A stretch of DNA of 64,000 nt from Pseudarthrobacter sp. Fe7 (GCA_024372495.1 CP099977.1:3100001-3164000), one strand, 5' to 3'. Counted from the first letter of the stretch, positions 10,422-19,779 are shown. Notes: generated by a model from the sequence alone, not told the origin. Numbers and translations are program-made.

Positions 10422-10455
10422 TCTGGCCCCAACATGACGGTTATTCCTGGCCCCA
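10422..10455. repeat. Repeated TCTGGCCCCA-type motif, possible IS end
   Basis: Two copies of YCTGGCCCCA (10422-10431 and 10446-10455) are separated by AACATGACGGTTATT-like sequence. Repeated GGGGCCAG motifs of this kind occur at the ends of some IS21-family elements. No transposase is left nearby, so this would be a remnant. Confidence 0.35.
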
Positions 10456-10560
10456 CTGAGCAAACTTTGGTTGCCTTGGTCCCGAGGGGCCGACTGGTCG
10501 GCTCGCTCCGCGGCAGAAGATCCGCTGGATCGGTCCGCTGACCGATCCCCCAGCGGAGGC

Positions 10561-10602
10561 CTGTGCAGACGACTTTGGACATTCTGTGCAGACGACTTCG
10601 GA
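10561..10602. repeat. Two direct repeats, period 23 bases
   Basis: CTGTGCAGACGACTTTGGA at 10561-10579 recurs at 10584-10602 with one change. It lies immediately before the recombinase fragment, so it could be part of a resolution site or an element end. Confidence 0.5.
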
Positions 10603-10615
10603 AACTGACATTGTG

Positions 10616-10757
10616 ACCTTCGGCGATAAGCGCAATGCGTTCGCCGATGTCACCTCCGGCAGTCGCGCCGCGATCCAGCGGCCAGGCATGAAAAAGCTTC
10701 TGGATTACGCCGAGCCCGGTGACACCGTTATGGTCTGTCGCGGCGACAGGCTCGGCC
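10616..10757 (+). pseudogene. Serine recombinase/resolvase N-terminal fragment
   Basis: The reading ADVTSGSRAAIQRPGMKKLL followed by AEPGDTVMVCRGDRLGL matches the central part of the resolvase catalytic domain (family pattern RPxxxxLLxxxxPGDTLVVxxxDRLGR). The Ser nucleophile region and the C-terminal DNA-binding domain are missing, and the DRLG motif is followed by unrelated sequence. A degraded relic of a mobile element. Confidence 0.6.
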
Positions 10758-11306
10758 TGACAACGACAACCACACTGAGTGCCGGCAGGTCCTCTGGCTC
10801 GGTTCGCAATAATCAAAGGCTCTGCGAACTAAAGGCCATAGCTGTTCATGAGCTGGACGGCATGTGCGGTGATCAGAACTGTCAGGGATTGCGCAAGCTC
10901 AATAACTTCGTCCCCGAAAAAGCAGATATAGGTGTGGACACTGTACACATTCAGTTTGACAGGACAAAAGCACGCGGGCCACGCTTTCTACCGGTCCTTC
11001 AGACCGGCCTGCGGCAGCACAGGAGAGCAGGTACGTACAGGTCATGTTGTCCCCACTCCCCCGCGGCATGAATAGATGTACGCCACCACCGGCCAACCCA
11101 CCAACATAACCGGAACGAGGAACCGCAGACCCGCACGACAGCAGGCGGAAGGCCCACCAGCCAGGGCCTTGAACCAGTCACCCCACACACCTGAAAAGGC
11201 TCCGCGGCAGCCAGGCCCACAGCCCGCGACCCAGCCGTCAGAGCGACGCGACCACAAGCTTTGTCAACACGTCAAAGCAAAATCGCCTCTGACGAGGGAA
11301 AACGTC

Positions 11307-11328
11307 GTGCCCGAGGTGGGACTCGAAC
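11307..11328 (-). other. tRNA 3'-end-like fragment (possible attachment-site remnant)
   Basis: Read on the minus strand this gives GTTCGAGTCCCACCTCGGGC plus AC, which fits the T-loop, T-stem and acceptor strand of a tRNA, perhaps tRNA-Leu. The sequence 5' of it does not pair to form a T stem or a cloverleaf, so this is not a complete tRNA. Tyrosine-recombinase elements recombine at exactly this part of tRNA genes, leaving such fragments at one end. Confidence 0.4.
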
Positions 11329-11472
11329 TACATTCCAGGCTCTTGCAAGCACGGGGAACCCGCGAAAACATGCGGAATCTATGCCCATTCGGAGAGAGTA
11401 CGGGCTAGTCCGAGGCCAGGAGTGTGGACATGTGTCCACACTCCTCTTTCGGGATTTCTTTGCTTGGTTTCC

Positions 11473-13099
11473 CTACTTCGGGTAGGCGGCCGGGACTTTG
11501 TAGTTCGCGGCCAGCGGGAGGAGCTTCGGGGCAGGGTGCGGTCCCTTGGAAAGCCAATCGTTGCTGATCTCGGTGGCTTTAGCGGCGTGGAGGACGAGCT
11601 GTGCAGCGAGGGCAGAACCCGTGATCTTGGCGTAGGCTACGGCGGTCTCACCGACTGCCTCGGTGTGTTCGAGGAGCGGGAGCAGGTGTGCTGAGGTGAC
11701 GTTGCTGAGTTCCCCGACCCGTTTGCCGTCAAGACGTACCTCGACAAACGGGCGCTGCGTGCCGTTCTTCAACGTGTTGATCTCTTTGTGCAGGCTGACC
11801 AGCAGGAGGCCTCGACCGTCAGCTGGGACGTGGCTGGACAGTATGTCGAAGTGGTTCTCTTCCTTCCGGACCTGAATTCCTGATCCCCACGGTAAGAGAG
11901 TGGTCACGCCCGTGGGGGCCTCGTTGAGCGGAGTGATCAGTTCCGGTTCTGGCAGCGCAACGGTGACGCGTGCACGAAACTGGGCGCCGTCGTCGGAAGC
12001 CCACATACGAGCGGTGGTTGCAGCGACGAGTCCGCTGGCGATGATTCTCCTGATTGGCTGTTTATAGCCAAGAGCGTCCTCACGACTGAGATAACCAAGC
12101 ACCTGGCCTCTCCACCGAACACTGATGGCATTGGAGTCGTACGGGTTGTCCGGCTCGGCAACCAACTCCACCTGAACGCCTTCAGCTTCGCCTTCAGTCC
12201 TTCGAGCGGAGAAGGCCCCATTGGCGCGGAACGCCGCCTTGATTGCCTTGCCGTAGGCGTGCTCACCAACGACTTCCACGTTCGGCCATTCCGTGCGACC
12301 AAGGGAAACAGGATACGAGCGCTTAGGGGAGGAGGCAGCCAGATTTACCGCTGCAATTGGTTCCACTGGCACCGGATATGACGGATCCTGATGAGGCGGA
12401 GCGTCAGCAGCCGAATTTTCGATACCGTCGGTAGAGGACCTGACAGGTTCTCTGAGGCTGGCTGACCAGGTGGCGTCCTCCCGGGCCTGGCGGTCACGAC
12501 GGCGCTTTCGCAGCACTAAAGTTAGCCCGACAATGCCCGCTGCCAGCACAAACCCTGCAGGCGAAGAGACTGTGACACTAAGCAGCAGCAAGCCGAGCAT
12601 CGTCCACTGGGCAATTGTCCCGGCCTTCTCAAGCTGTGGCACGCCGCGGCCGCCCGCGTTCAGCCTCGACGGGCTTTCACCGACGAAGGTAAGGACGTTT
12701 GCTGCCTGTCCCTGGGTCAGGTGCATGAGGCTGGGGCGCGTTCCGGTTGCGCGGGCGACGACTGCACGCACGAAGTTCCGTTGGAACTTCGATGCTGCCG
12801 GCGTTCCATCCGGCGCCAGGAGCTGCCGCCACGTTTCATCGCTGACGATTCGACGATCGATGCGGCCACGTGAAGGATCGGATCGCTGAACGGCAGCCTT
12901 CCGGGTGGAACGGCGGGTGGAGCCTGCTGGTCGAATAGGAGATCCCAGTCTTGGGGACCCTCACCGTAGTTGTTGTGCGACCCGTTGTCGACTTCGTGAC
13001 CCGCAAGGGGCCTGCTCCAACGCTTGCGCTCAATCCGCGCTTCGATGCGGTGATCCGCACCGGCCCAAAACTCTTTGACTTGCGGTAACGAAACCCCAA
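11473..13099 (-). pseudogene. DUF4236 - membrane - HIRAN domain protein, frameshifted twice
   Basis: N-terminus: from a TTG at 13099, MGFRYRKSKSFGPVRI with SKRGLSASVG and PKTGISY matches DUF4236. The middle has a hydrophobic pair of segments (WTMLGLLLLSVTVSSPAGFV) followed by KRRRDRQ. The C-terminal half has a HIRAN pattern (VVGEHAYGKAI, then PDNPYDSNAISV and GYLSREDAL); HIRAN domains are DNA-end or 3'-end recognition modules, also found alone in bacteria. Frames change near 12935 and 12850, each by loss of one base. About 540 residues in all. Function unknown; HIRAN proteins are frequently near mobile or defence genes, as here. Confidence 0.7.
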
Positions 13100-13557
13100 A
13101 CCCGTACCCCCAATAAATTTGGCATACGAGAAGCCAGTTCTCCTCGTAAGAGAGATTGTATGCATCAGTAATCGGTGCAGGAACAAACGGCCACCAAGCG
13201 AAATTTCCACGCCGCTGCAAGCAGCCAGAGCGCCCTCAATAACCGCCGAAGTCATGCGGTCCCATTCTTCAAAACCCATGGAAAAGCAAAAACTCATCGC
13301 TGCTTGTCATTCTGATATGTCCCATGATCGCTGGGCGGGCCCTCCACGCAACCAGGGCGCTACGCGCCGACCCCGGAACCAAAAACTTCCCAGGCCAGAG
13401 CCCGATGGCTCCGAGACGAAGTTTTCAGTCCCGGCGCCGGTCCCCCAAGTTGCGCTCCGGCCCCTCAACCCAGCGGGTGGTCCCCTACCAGAACGACGCC
13501 CACAACCAACAACCGCAGATGAAACAGCAATAACCAGGGTGAAGGAAATACGGGATC
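13100..13557. other. Intergenic, divergent promoters expected
   Basis: Lies between the divergent DUF4236/HIRAN and DUF4192 genes. The minus-strand frame stays open to 13297, so an earlier start for that gene is possible. No RNA gene or repeat seen. Confidence 0.45.
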
Positions 13558-14585
13558 ATGGAAAAGCTCACAATCAAAACACCATCGGATGTCCTCAGCT
13601 TCATCGGGCACACCCTCGGCTTCTGGCCCCAGGAAAGCCTTGTCTGCATCACCATGAACGACAGCAGCATCGGTGCCACTCTCCGCATCGACCTCCCCCG
13701 TCGGACAGGGCAGGAACTCGCCTACGCCCGGACCGTCGCCCACTACCTCACCAGTGACACCACCGCCACGTCCATCCTCTTCGCCGTCTACACCAGCGAA
13801 ACCACTCAGCCCGGGCAGGCCAAGCCGCAGGCGGGCACCATCGCCGCGCTCACCGGAGTCCTTGCCGAGCAGGGCATCACTATCCGCGACGGCCTCTTCG
13901 TCGGGGACGAAACCTTCTCCCCTACGACGGGGAACCAGGTACCAGCCTCGCCCTGCCGGTCAGTTCCACGGAAACCAGCGAGATCAACGCCGAATTCATC
14001 TACCGCGGCAGCTTCGTCGATCCCACCGATCGCATCACCCTCCCGGCTGCCGGCCCGACGGCATCGAAAGCCGCCGCGGTTGAAAGCCACATGGACTCCA
14101 TCAGGTCTCAAACCACCGAGACGTCCCTCCTGCACGGGCGGGAACTCTGGGGCAACATGCTCCGCTCCACGGACTTCCCGAGCGACGACGACTGTCAGGC
14201 CCTCGTCGCGAACCTGCAGTTCCCCGCAATCCGCGACCGGCTCATCGCAGACATCCCTGGGATTGACGAACCCATGCAGCACATCCTATTCGCCCAGACC
14301 ACAGAGGCCCCGAAGTGGTCGCGCATCGAATGGGCACAACGACTGCTCCTCCACGCCTACACCCGCACCAGCGCAGAACACGCAGCACCCGTCCTCACAG
14401 CCATCGGCTACATTAACTGGTGGGAAGGCAAAGGCAGCAAAGCCCACCAATTCCTCCAACTGGCCCTCGACACAGACCCCGGCTACCGCCTCGCACGCCT
14501 CAGCGACCAAATGATCGGCTCCGGCATCGTCGCAGGATGGAACATGAACAAAAACACCGCCTACAAAGCACTGCCCTTCGACTAG
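13558..14585 (+). pseudogene. DUF4192 family protein, frameshifted
   Basis: Starts MEKLTIKTPSDVLSFIGHTL and continues FWPQESLVCITM, the hallmark opening of actinobacterial DUF4192 proteins. Loss of one base in CCCC near 13925 shifts the frame; the next frame continues YDGEPGTSLALPVS and runs to 14585, with the conserved tail GYINWWEGKG and ALDTDPGYRLARL. About 342 residues. Function unknown; members are common on actinobacterial plasmids and islands. A GAAGGA ribosome site lies 11 bases before the ATG. Confidence 0.85.
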
Positions 14586-14932
14586 CCAGGGAACATTAGA
14601 CGCAATAGCTCTGACCGCGTGTGCCCCGAGCTAGGTTCCGCGAGAGTCTACCGCGACGCGTCAACTCGAAAGAGCCACCCGATTGTCCAACAGGCTGTTG
14701 GACAATTGCGGTGGAAGCACCAGCTCCGTGTGGAGAGACTGCAGGACGATACGCCGTAGCTGGCGCCTCTCGGCCACGCTTCTTCGGCTCTCCTGGTGTC
14801 GCCAGCAACTCCACCTGCTGAGCACAGCTTTACGGAACATAGGTTATCGGCGTTTCAAAACGAGCGGGGAGGAGCGCTTGAGAGCGCCGCACATCAGGGT
14901 TTCCGAAAGCGAAAATTGGCCCCGGGAAGGGC
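14586..14932. other. Intergenic stretch with a palindrome
   Basis: Both neighbouring genes end here (tail-to-tail). Apart from the palindrome at 14682-14706 I see nothing gene-like. Confidence 0.5.
14682..14706. promoter_or_regulatory. Perfect 12-bp palindrome, operator- or terminator-like
   Basis: Arms ATTGTCCAACAG and CTGTTGGACAAT are perfect complements around a single G. With a one-base centre it would make a poor RNA hairpin but a good dimer-protein site; the TTGTC/GACAA ends resemble GntR-family operators. No regulator gene is adjacent. Confidence 0.45.
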
Positions 14933-15190
14933 TTAGGCAAGGCCGGGTGCGCTTGCAAGGATGTAGTCCGCTGCTGCGGGCCCTGTCATGGCCAGTGCGT
15001 TGCGTCCGGGCACGATACACCTGGCGTCAAGTGCCTGCCACAGGTTGTCTGCGGATTCCTGCGGGCATGCGTTGAGCAGGCACCAGCTGGTGTACAGGCT
15101 GAAGAGTTCTTCAGAATTCAACCCTTTTTCACTGCCCGGGTCACTGTTGGTCGAGTCCCTGAGGAAGTCATCAAAATGGGTTGCACTCAC
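14933..15190 (-). CDS. Small conserved hypothetical protein (85 aa), paralogue of 19502-19753
   Basis: From GTG 15190: MSATHFDDFLRDSTNSDPGS, then EELFSLYTSWCLLNACPQE, ending ALAMTGPAAADYILAS. More than half the residues match the plus-strand protein at 19502-19753, so this is a real family. Soluble, mainly helical, with two Cys. Function unknown. An inverted repeat (15200-15235) sits directly upstream of the start. Confidence 0.75.
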   Translation of the reverse strand: MSATHFDDFLRDSTNSDPGSEKGLNSEELFSLYTSWCLLNACPQESADNLWQALDARCIVPGRNALAMTGPAAADYILASAPGLA

Positions 15191-15199
15191 CCGGCGGCA

Positions 15200-15235
15200 C
15201 CTTAACGGGTAGGGATTCCACCATTTCCGTTAAGG
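15200..15235 (-). promoter_or_regulatory. Inverted repeat upstream of the 85-aa gene
   Basis: CCTTAACGG (15200-15208) and CCGTTAAGG (15227-15235) are perfect complements, 18 bases apart, just upstream of the GTG at 15190. Could be an operator or a leader hairpin. Confidence 0.45.
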
Positions 15236-15624
15236 GGATGCGGCGGCAGCACCGGGAGGTGTTGTTCTGAAGCTATCCCCCGGCGCCTGTGATGTCCAAA
15301 CCCCCGGGACATCTTTGACCTCTTCTCGGAGGCCTGGCCGACGGAAGACCCACTATCGACCCTTGGGCGAAGGATTGGGACGCAGCCTGACTGACCAGGT
15401 GCGGAACCGTGCATCCGTGGGTCTTTTCATGGTTTGCACGGCTTCAGGCTGTCAGAAAACCTGGAGGCCTTGGGAATGGGACTATGGTTAGTGGTGAGAG
15501 CAGTTCCGGTGAAGATTGTCGGGGTTGTTGCCGGACCGGGAGAATTACGGGATCTGAGGTTCGAGTTGGACGTCTCACCTAACGCCCGGGCGACGGTTCG
15601 GGCTTGTGAGGGCGGCCAGGTCCC
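15236..15624. other. Intergenic region before the ANTAR pair
   Basis: Divergent promoter space for the 85-aa gene and the GAF-ANTAR genes. No gene or clear promoter boxes seen. Confidence 0.4.
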
Positions 15625-16320
15625 ATGGGTGATGTAGGAGCTTCGGCGGACGTGCCAATTGATGCGGATCTGTGCACGCCCTTCCTGACTGAGCTGGATG
15701 TGAGTGGTGCTGCCGTTTCCATGTTTGGTGGGGCCGCGTCGGAAACTCTGGTTTGCGCCAGCAATCCACTGGCCGCACGCATCGATGAGCTGCAGTTCGA
15801 TCTGGGCGAAGGACCGCGATGGGAGGCCTTGCGGACCCGGCTGCCGGTTCTTGTCCCGAACGTGCACGATATTGCCCCTTATTCCTGGCCCGCTTTCACT
15901 GAAGCTGTCGTGGCCACGGACGCCGCAGCGTTGTTTGTTTTTCCGCTGATCATCGGCGCCTTGGATCTGGGTGTGGTGGATCTTCATCGCACGAAGCCAG
16001 GGACCCTCAGCCATACCGACTTTACGACAGCGGGGGTGCTTGCCGGTCAAGCTGCGTGGCAGCTGCTTCGACGGGTCCTCGCGGTGAACCCGGAAACCGG
16101 CCCCGCCGATGAAGCGGCGCTGATGTCGAGGCGGGAAATCCATCAGGCAACGGGGATGGTGCTGGCGCAGTCCGGAACCAGTGCCGCCGATGCCCTGCTC
16201 CTGTTGCGCGCGCACGCGTTTGCCAACTCCTCAACCCTGTGTGAAACAGCCAATGAAGTACTTCTGGGACGACTGAGCTTCGCCTCCCGGGATGATCCCC
16301 ACGTCAGCGGCCGGCAGTAA
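15625..16320 (+). CDS. GAF-ANTAR domain regulator
   Basis: 231 residues. The first 150 look like a GAF sensor domain (LDVSGAAVSMFGG, DLGEGPRWEA, PLIIGALDLGVVDL). The last 60 form an ANTAR domain: REIHQATGMVLAQSGTSAAD, then LLLRAHAFANSST. ANTAR domains bind twin-hairpin RNA leaders and prevent transcription termination. Followed after one base by a second gene of the same architecture; the two are probably co-transcribed. Target RNA unknown. Confidence 0.85.
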   Translation: MGDVGASADVPIDADLCTPFLTELDVSGAAVSMFGGAASETLVCASNPLAARIDELQFDLGEGPRWEALRTRLPVLVPNVHDIAPYSWPAFTEAVVATDAAALFVFPLIIGALDLGVVDLHRTKPGTLSHTDFTTAGVLAGQAAWQLLRRVLAVNPETGPADEAALMSRREIHQATGMVLAQSGTSAADALLLLRAHAFANSSTLCETANEVLLGRLSFASRDDPHVSGRQ

Positions 16321-16321
16321 T

Positions 16322-17044
16322 ATGAGAAGTATGGTGATGACAAGCCGCGCCGAACGACTCAGTGCCGCCTTTGTAAAAATCACAGACACTCTGGTGGCTG
16401 ATTACGACGTGCTGGACTTGCTCCATGCCCTTGTTGAAGCATCCGTTGATCTGCTCGATGCCGCTGCTGCCGGTCTGCTCCTCGCCAACCCTCACGGTGA
16501 ACTGCAGCTCCTGGCCTCCACCAGCGAACGAAGCCAGCTTGTCGAAATCCTTCAACTCCAGGCCGGAGACGGTCCCTGCGTGGAGTGCTACGTGACCGGG
16601 AAGCCCGTCACCGTCGAAGACATCGACGCGCTGGACGTGCGATGGCCCGAATTCCAGACAGCCGCGCTGTCGCAGGGCTTCCATTCAGTCCACGCCGTCC
16701 CGATGCGAGTCCGCGGCACAACCATCGGAGCCATGGGACTTTTCGGCGAAAACCCGGGCGCCCTATCGCGGGAGGATGCTGCCATCGGCCAGGCTCTGGC
16801 TGACGTCGCGACGATCGGCCTCCTGCAGGAACGCACGCTCAGGGAATCAGCGCTGGTCAACGAACAACTGCAGCGGGCGTTAAACAGCAGGGTCCTCATC
16901 GAACAGGCCAAGGGTGTCATCGCCCACACGGCTGGAGTGGACATGGAAGAGGCGTTCCAACGGTTACGGGCCTTCGCGCGCGGGAACAACCAGAGCCTGC
17001 CCGACGTCGCCACGCACGTCATCAACCGGCAGCTCAGCCTTTAA
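16322..17044 (+). CDS. GAF-ANTAR domain regulator
   Basis: 240 residues from ATG 16322 (an in-frame ATG at 16292 would overlap the previous gene). GAF domain at about 25-165 (LLDAAAAGLLLANPHGELQ, then GDGPCVECY, then HAVPMRVRGTTIGAMGLF) and ANTAR at about 180-238 (LIEQAKGVIAHTAGVDMEEA, then FQRLRAFARGNNQSL). Its GAF is more canonical than that of its neighbour. Same RNA-binding antiterminator role inferred from family. Confidence 0.9.
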   Translation: MRSMVMTSRAERLSAAFVKITDTLVADYDVLDLLHALVEASVDLLDAAAAGLLLANPHGELQLLASTSERSQLVEILQLQAGDGPCVECYVTGKPVTVEDIDALDVRWPEFQTAALSQGFHSVHAVPMRVRGTTIGAMGLFGENPGALSREDAAIGQALADVATIGLLQERTLRESALVNEQLQRALNSRVLIEQAKGVIAHTAGVDMEEAFQRLRAFARGNNQSLPDVATHVINRQLSL

Positions 17045-17346
17045 GGGCCCGGCCCCGCACCTCACGAGCTGTTTCCGTTGCGGCCAGATTTCTGCGGTGC
17101 GGTCTGGCTCGGTGTTGTACCCCAAGGTTCTCTCACTCGATTATCGTTTCACGTGCATTCTGGATCCGGCGGTGCGCCTTTCGCGGGCGAATGGTCAGGC
17201 TACGGCACACGACGTGGCGGTCGGTTGGTCCAGCGGCGGTCGTCTTTCCCTACATAAATATAAGGGCTTGTAGGGGCGCATTGAACTGACCTGAGTGGGC
17301 AACGCGGGCTGCCCTTGGCCGTCTGTCCGGGCTGGTGGTTCGATGG
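17045..17346. other. Intergenic, no gene recognised
   Basis: A short inverted pair CCTAC/GTAGG flanks an A/T-rich stretch near 17251-17275. Nothing else seen. Confidence 0.4.
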
Positions 17347-17568
17347 TTATCCCGGTTGGGCCTTAGCCGACGCGACGCCTGTGATGCTGGGCGGGGCAGC
17401 CCGACGCTCGGCTTCTTCGACGGTGAGTTCGTACAATTCTTCCGCCCCGGGCTGAGGGGAGGTTGTGTCAAGGTTCTGGTACAAAGCATCGGTGAGGGAA
17501 GCGAGGTCACCGGCCGTCAGGATGCGAAGTAGTCGTTCAGGGCCACGCGGATCGTTGATGAGTCTCAT
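17347..17568 (-). CDS. Small hypothetical protein (about 73 aa)
   Basis: From ATG 17568: MRLINDPRGPERLLRILTAG, then DLASLTDALYQNLD and ELYELTVEEAERRAA. Composition is protein-like (charged, amphipathic helices) but I know no family. The start is uncertain; the frame is open up to 17661. Confidence 0.45.
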   Translation of the reverse strand: MRLINDPRGPERLLRILTAGDLASLTDALYQNLDTTSPQPGAEELYELTVEEAERRAAPPSITGVASAKAQPG

Positions 17569-17883
17569 AGGACTCGTCGTTCTCATCGCCGCGGACCCGG
17601 TCCGGGGCTGTGGCGTTCGATGATGATTGTTCATGCGACACCTTCGTGACGTATTTGGCATGGTCCGGACGGTTTAAGGGTCCTCGCTGGTTGTGGTGGT
17701 GGGTGGTCAAGCGTCAAATATAGGGCAAATAGCGAAAGCCGATCGAGCATGCTGAGGTAGGAGGATTCAGACGAGTCCGTCCTGGCAGCACCTCGACTGG
17801 CCGAACCCGCCCGGGTAGTTCCATCGCGGGCGAAGAATGCATGCGGCGAACTGTCCGCCCCGTTGTCCGGCACACATCCGTGC
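17569..17883. other. Intergenic, no gene recognised
   Basis: Open frames on both strands give low-complexity translations; none convincing. Confidence 0.35.
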
Positions 17884-18135
17884 TCACCGTGTCTCTGGCC
17901 AAACGGGGGCTGGCGGCCCCGGGTCGATGCTTGGGTAATTTAAGGAGTCTGCCGCGTCCAATACCTCCAGTGCTGTCATGTGCGCTGCGCTGGCGACCTC
18001 CTTAATGGGTGTGCCGTGCCTGACGGCCCGCCCGACGGCGGTCTGCAGTTCGGGGGCAGCATGCACGTGCTCAAAGTCCGACGGCGTGCTTCGTGCAGCG
18101 GCTTCCTCCACCGCCTGGATGTCCTCGCGGGTCAT
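17884..18135 (-). CDS. Small HTH-like hypothetical protein (83 aa)
   Basis: From ATG 18135 preceded by GGAAGGGGG, a strong ribosome site. MTREDIQAVEEAAARST, then AVGRAVRHGTPIKEVASAAH, MTALEVLDAAD. The PIKEVASAAHMTALEVLDA part resembles a helix-turn-helix, so DNA binding is possible. No partner gene identified. Confidence 0.6.
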   Translation of the reverse strand: MTREDIQAVEEAAARSTPSDFEHVHAAPELQTAVGRAVRHGTPIKEVASAAHMTALEVLDAADSLNYPSIDPGPPAPVWPETR

Positions 18136-18738
18136 CAACGGCCCCCTTCCGCATCTGGAGCGAGGAACAACGGATTTGGAATGACTCTGAGTTGGCGCGG
18201 TCCGTGACGTTCCCGGTTCCGGGCATCGCGCGTGGATCCCCTTGGACGGATCTGGATCAGGTATGAGGCCGCGCGACCCAGCGGGGTCGTCGTCGGCACT
18301 GAAACAGGCGTGAGGATAGGCCGTCGTCCCGGCAGCGCGCGCACAGAACGCCCCGTCTGCGCGTCCTCCAGTAAACGCCCGCACGGCGCGGGGTAAAGGG
18401 TCTGGGAATCTTCGATGAGGAGCTCCTCCCTGAAACTGCGCCGAAAAGGTGGCGCTGCCAGGGTCCGGGGCAACAATCCCAGCCTAAGGGAACACACCCG
18501 CGTTGGGAAGGTTGGGAAGGTTACGGGTCGGCTGATGCCCGGAGCCAAAGCGCGGAACGGACGGTGACCGTACCTACGGAAGGCAAGAGTGGAATAGACA
18601 GTTCATCCAGCGTTGTGTCGTTGAATTCCAACATGACGCGCGCCGTCAATCGTGGATCTTCCAGTACCCCGCCACCATCGGCTCCCGCCGGTGCTTGTAA
18701 CATACCCGGTGCACGCCACTGCTGGAGCTACCCGATCC
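18136..18738. other. Non-coding or degraded stretch
   Basis: Long open frames here (18564-19172 plus; 18135-18548 minus) are Ser/Thr/Pro/Arg-rich and not protein-like. I see no RNA gene. Confidence 0.4.
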
Positions 18739-18955
18739 ATGCAAATACGCATCGAACTCAAAAGGTTCGGCATCACCGCCGTATGCCCAGTACCACAACG
18801 GCGTTACCTGCTATTACTGGCGCAACGGCGGAGATGCCGAAGAAATGGAATTTGACGCGTTCATCAACGGCATCGAAGTCCTCGCGCCACTGGATCTGGA
18901 CGTGCTTGCGTGTGCGCTGGACGACGCCCGCCAAGACAGGGGCGGACACTGGTAG
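18739..18955 (+). pseudogene. Small protein remnant (about 72 aa), frame changes near 18780
   Basis: Starts MQIRIELKRFGIT at 18739; one frame later the sequence reads YAQYHNGVTCYYWRNGGDAE, then FDAFINGIEVLAPLDLDVLA and stops at 18955. The second part looks like a short actinobacterial protein (pattern YYxNGGxAxxxEFDAFxxG). Either a one-base indel or chance adjacency. Confidence 0.4.
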
Positions 18956-18995
18956 GCGCGCTCGGGTGGTTTCCGACAACTTTGAGTCCAAAATA

Positions 18996-19006
18996 TTGTC
19001 GGACAA
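18996..19006. promoter_or_regulatory. TTGTC-G-GACAA palindrome
   Basis: An 11-base perfect palindrome with the same half-site as the one at 14682-14706, and a further CCGACAA half-site at about 18973. GntR-like operator shape; target gene unknown. Confidence 0.3.
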
Positions 19007-19225
19007 ATACTCGGCGACGAGAGGCCGGCCGTCCAGCAGAACTCAAACCATGAATGCTTTCAAAGCCCCGCCCCATATAGGCTGCCCTCGAATGGGCCCA
19101 ACGGGCAACGGCGAGGCATCGCCATTGCCCCTTCCGGAGTTCCTCTCCCTGCCCTTGTTGAACTGCCAATAGTGAAGATTCCGTTGAGCTACGGCGATGT
19201 TCAGATATGGCATGACGACCGTCCG

Positions 19226-19297
19226 TTAGAGCCATAGCTCCGCGAGCGATAGTTCGCCTTGTTGCAGCAGTGCCCTTGCCAAAAGCCTCGGGTCCAT
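19226..19297 (-). pseudogene. Fragment of a small helical protein
   Basis: MDPRLLARALLQQGELSLAE followed by LWL and a stop. This looks like the first third of a small actinobacterial protein whose later part usually has an NGGxAxxxEFDAF segment, as seen at 18739-18955 on the other strand. Truncated by a stop. Confidence 0.3.
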
Positions 19298-19501
19298 ATT
19301 TAGATGCTGGAGTCGAGGGCGCAGGAGCACCAGAGGCCTTGGCCCCGATATGGCCGCCGAGGCGGTCTCGGCACGTTTCCTCTCAAAGTGGCTGGACAGC
19401 GTTGACCTGCCCAGGAAGCATCTGTGCAGGGGCCGCCTCCGGTGCTCCAGCCATGGCCGCCAGTCCTGACGCGGTGCGGGTGGACAGAAAGCAGACCGGG
19501 C

Positions 19502-19753
19502 ATGAGCCATTTTGATGACTTCCCCGGGGATGCGACCAGCAGCGATCCCGGCAGCGAGAAGGGCCTGTCCGCCGAGGAACTCCATGGGCTGTACACCGCC
19601 TGGTGCATCATCAATGTATGCCCGGCCGAGTCTGCCGAGGCGTTGTGGGCAGCCTTGACCAGCAGGGGAAACATGCCGGGAAACAACACCCTGGCCATGA
19701 CGGGGCCGGCCGCTGCTGACTACAGCGTTTCCAGCGAGCCCAATCTCCCCTGA
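19502..19753 (+). CDS. Small conserved hypothetical protein (83 aa), paralogue of 14933-15190
   Basis: MSHFDDFPGDATSSDPGSEK at the start, EELHGLYTAWCIINVCPAES in the middle, and ALWAALTSRG then LAMTGPAAADYSVSS at the end. Clear paralogue of the minus-strand gene at 14933-15190. Function unknown. The pair sits in inverted orientation 4.3 kb apart. Confidence 0.75.
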   Translation: MSHFDDFPGDATSSDPGSEKGLSAEELHGLYTAWCIINVCPAESAEALWAALTSRGNMPGNNTLAMTGPAAADYSVSSEPNLP

Positions 19754-19779
19754 CCGCCAGATTCCAGAGGTGAAATTCG

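Larger units (their letters stand above)
10287..11472. other. Gene-poor stretch with mobile-element debris
   Basis: No intact gene is recognised in these 1.2 kb. They hold short repeats like insertion-sequence ends, a serine-recombinase fragment and a tRNA 3'-end-like sequence, listed separately. A minus-strand frame at 11042-11257 has one hydrophobic segment but no other support. Confidence 0.55.

Noticed and set aside
11042..11257. Minus-strand frame with one hydrophobic segment
   Set aside because: Start of sequence is not protein-like, no ribosome site, no family match.
11300..11415. Complete tRNA gene
   Set aside because: Only the 3' end matches; no D arm, anticodon arm or paired T stem can be formed.
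18564..19172. 202-codon plus-strand frame
   Set aside because: Ser/Thr/Pro/Arg-rich translation without structure; overlaps better small frames.
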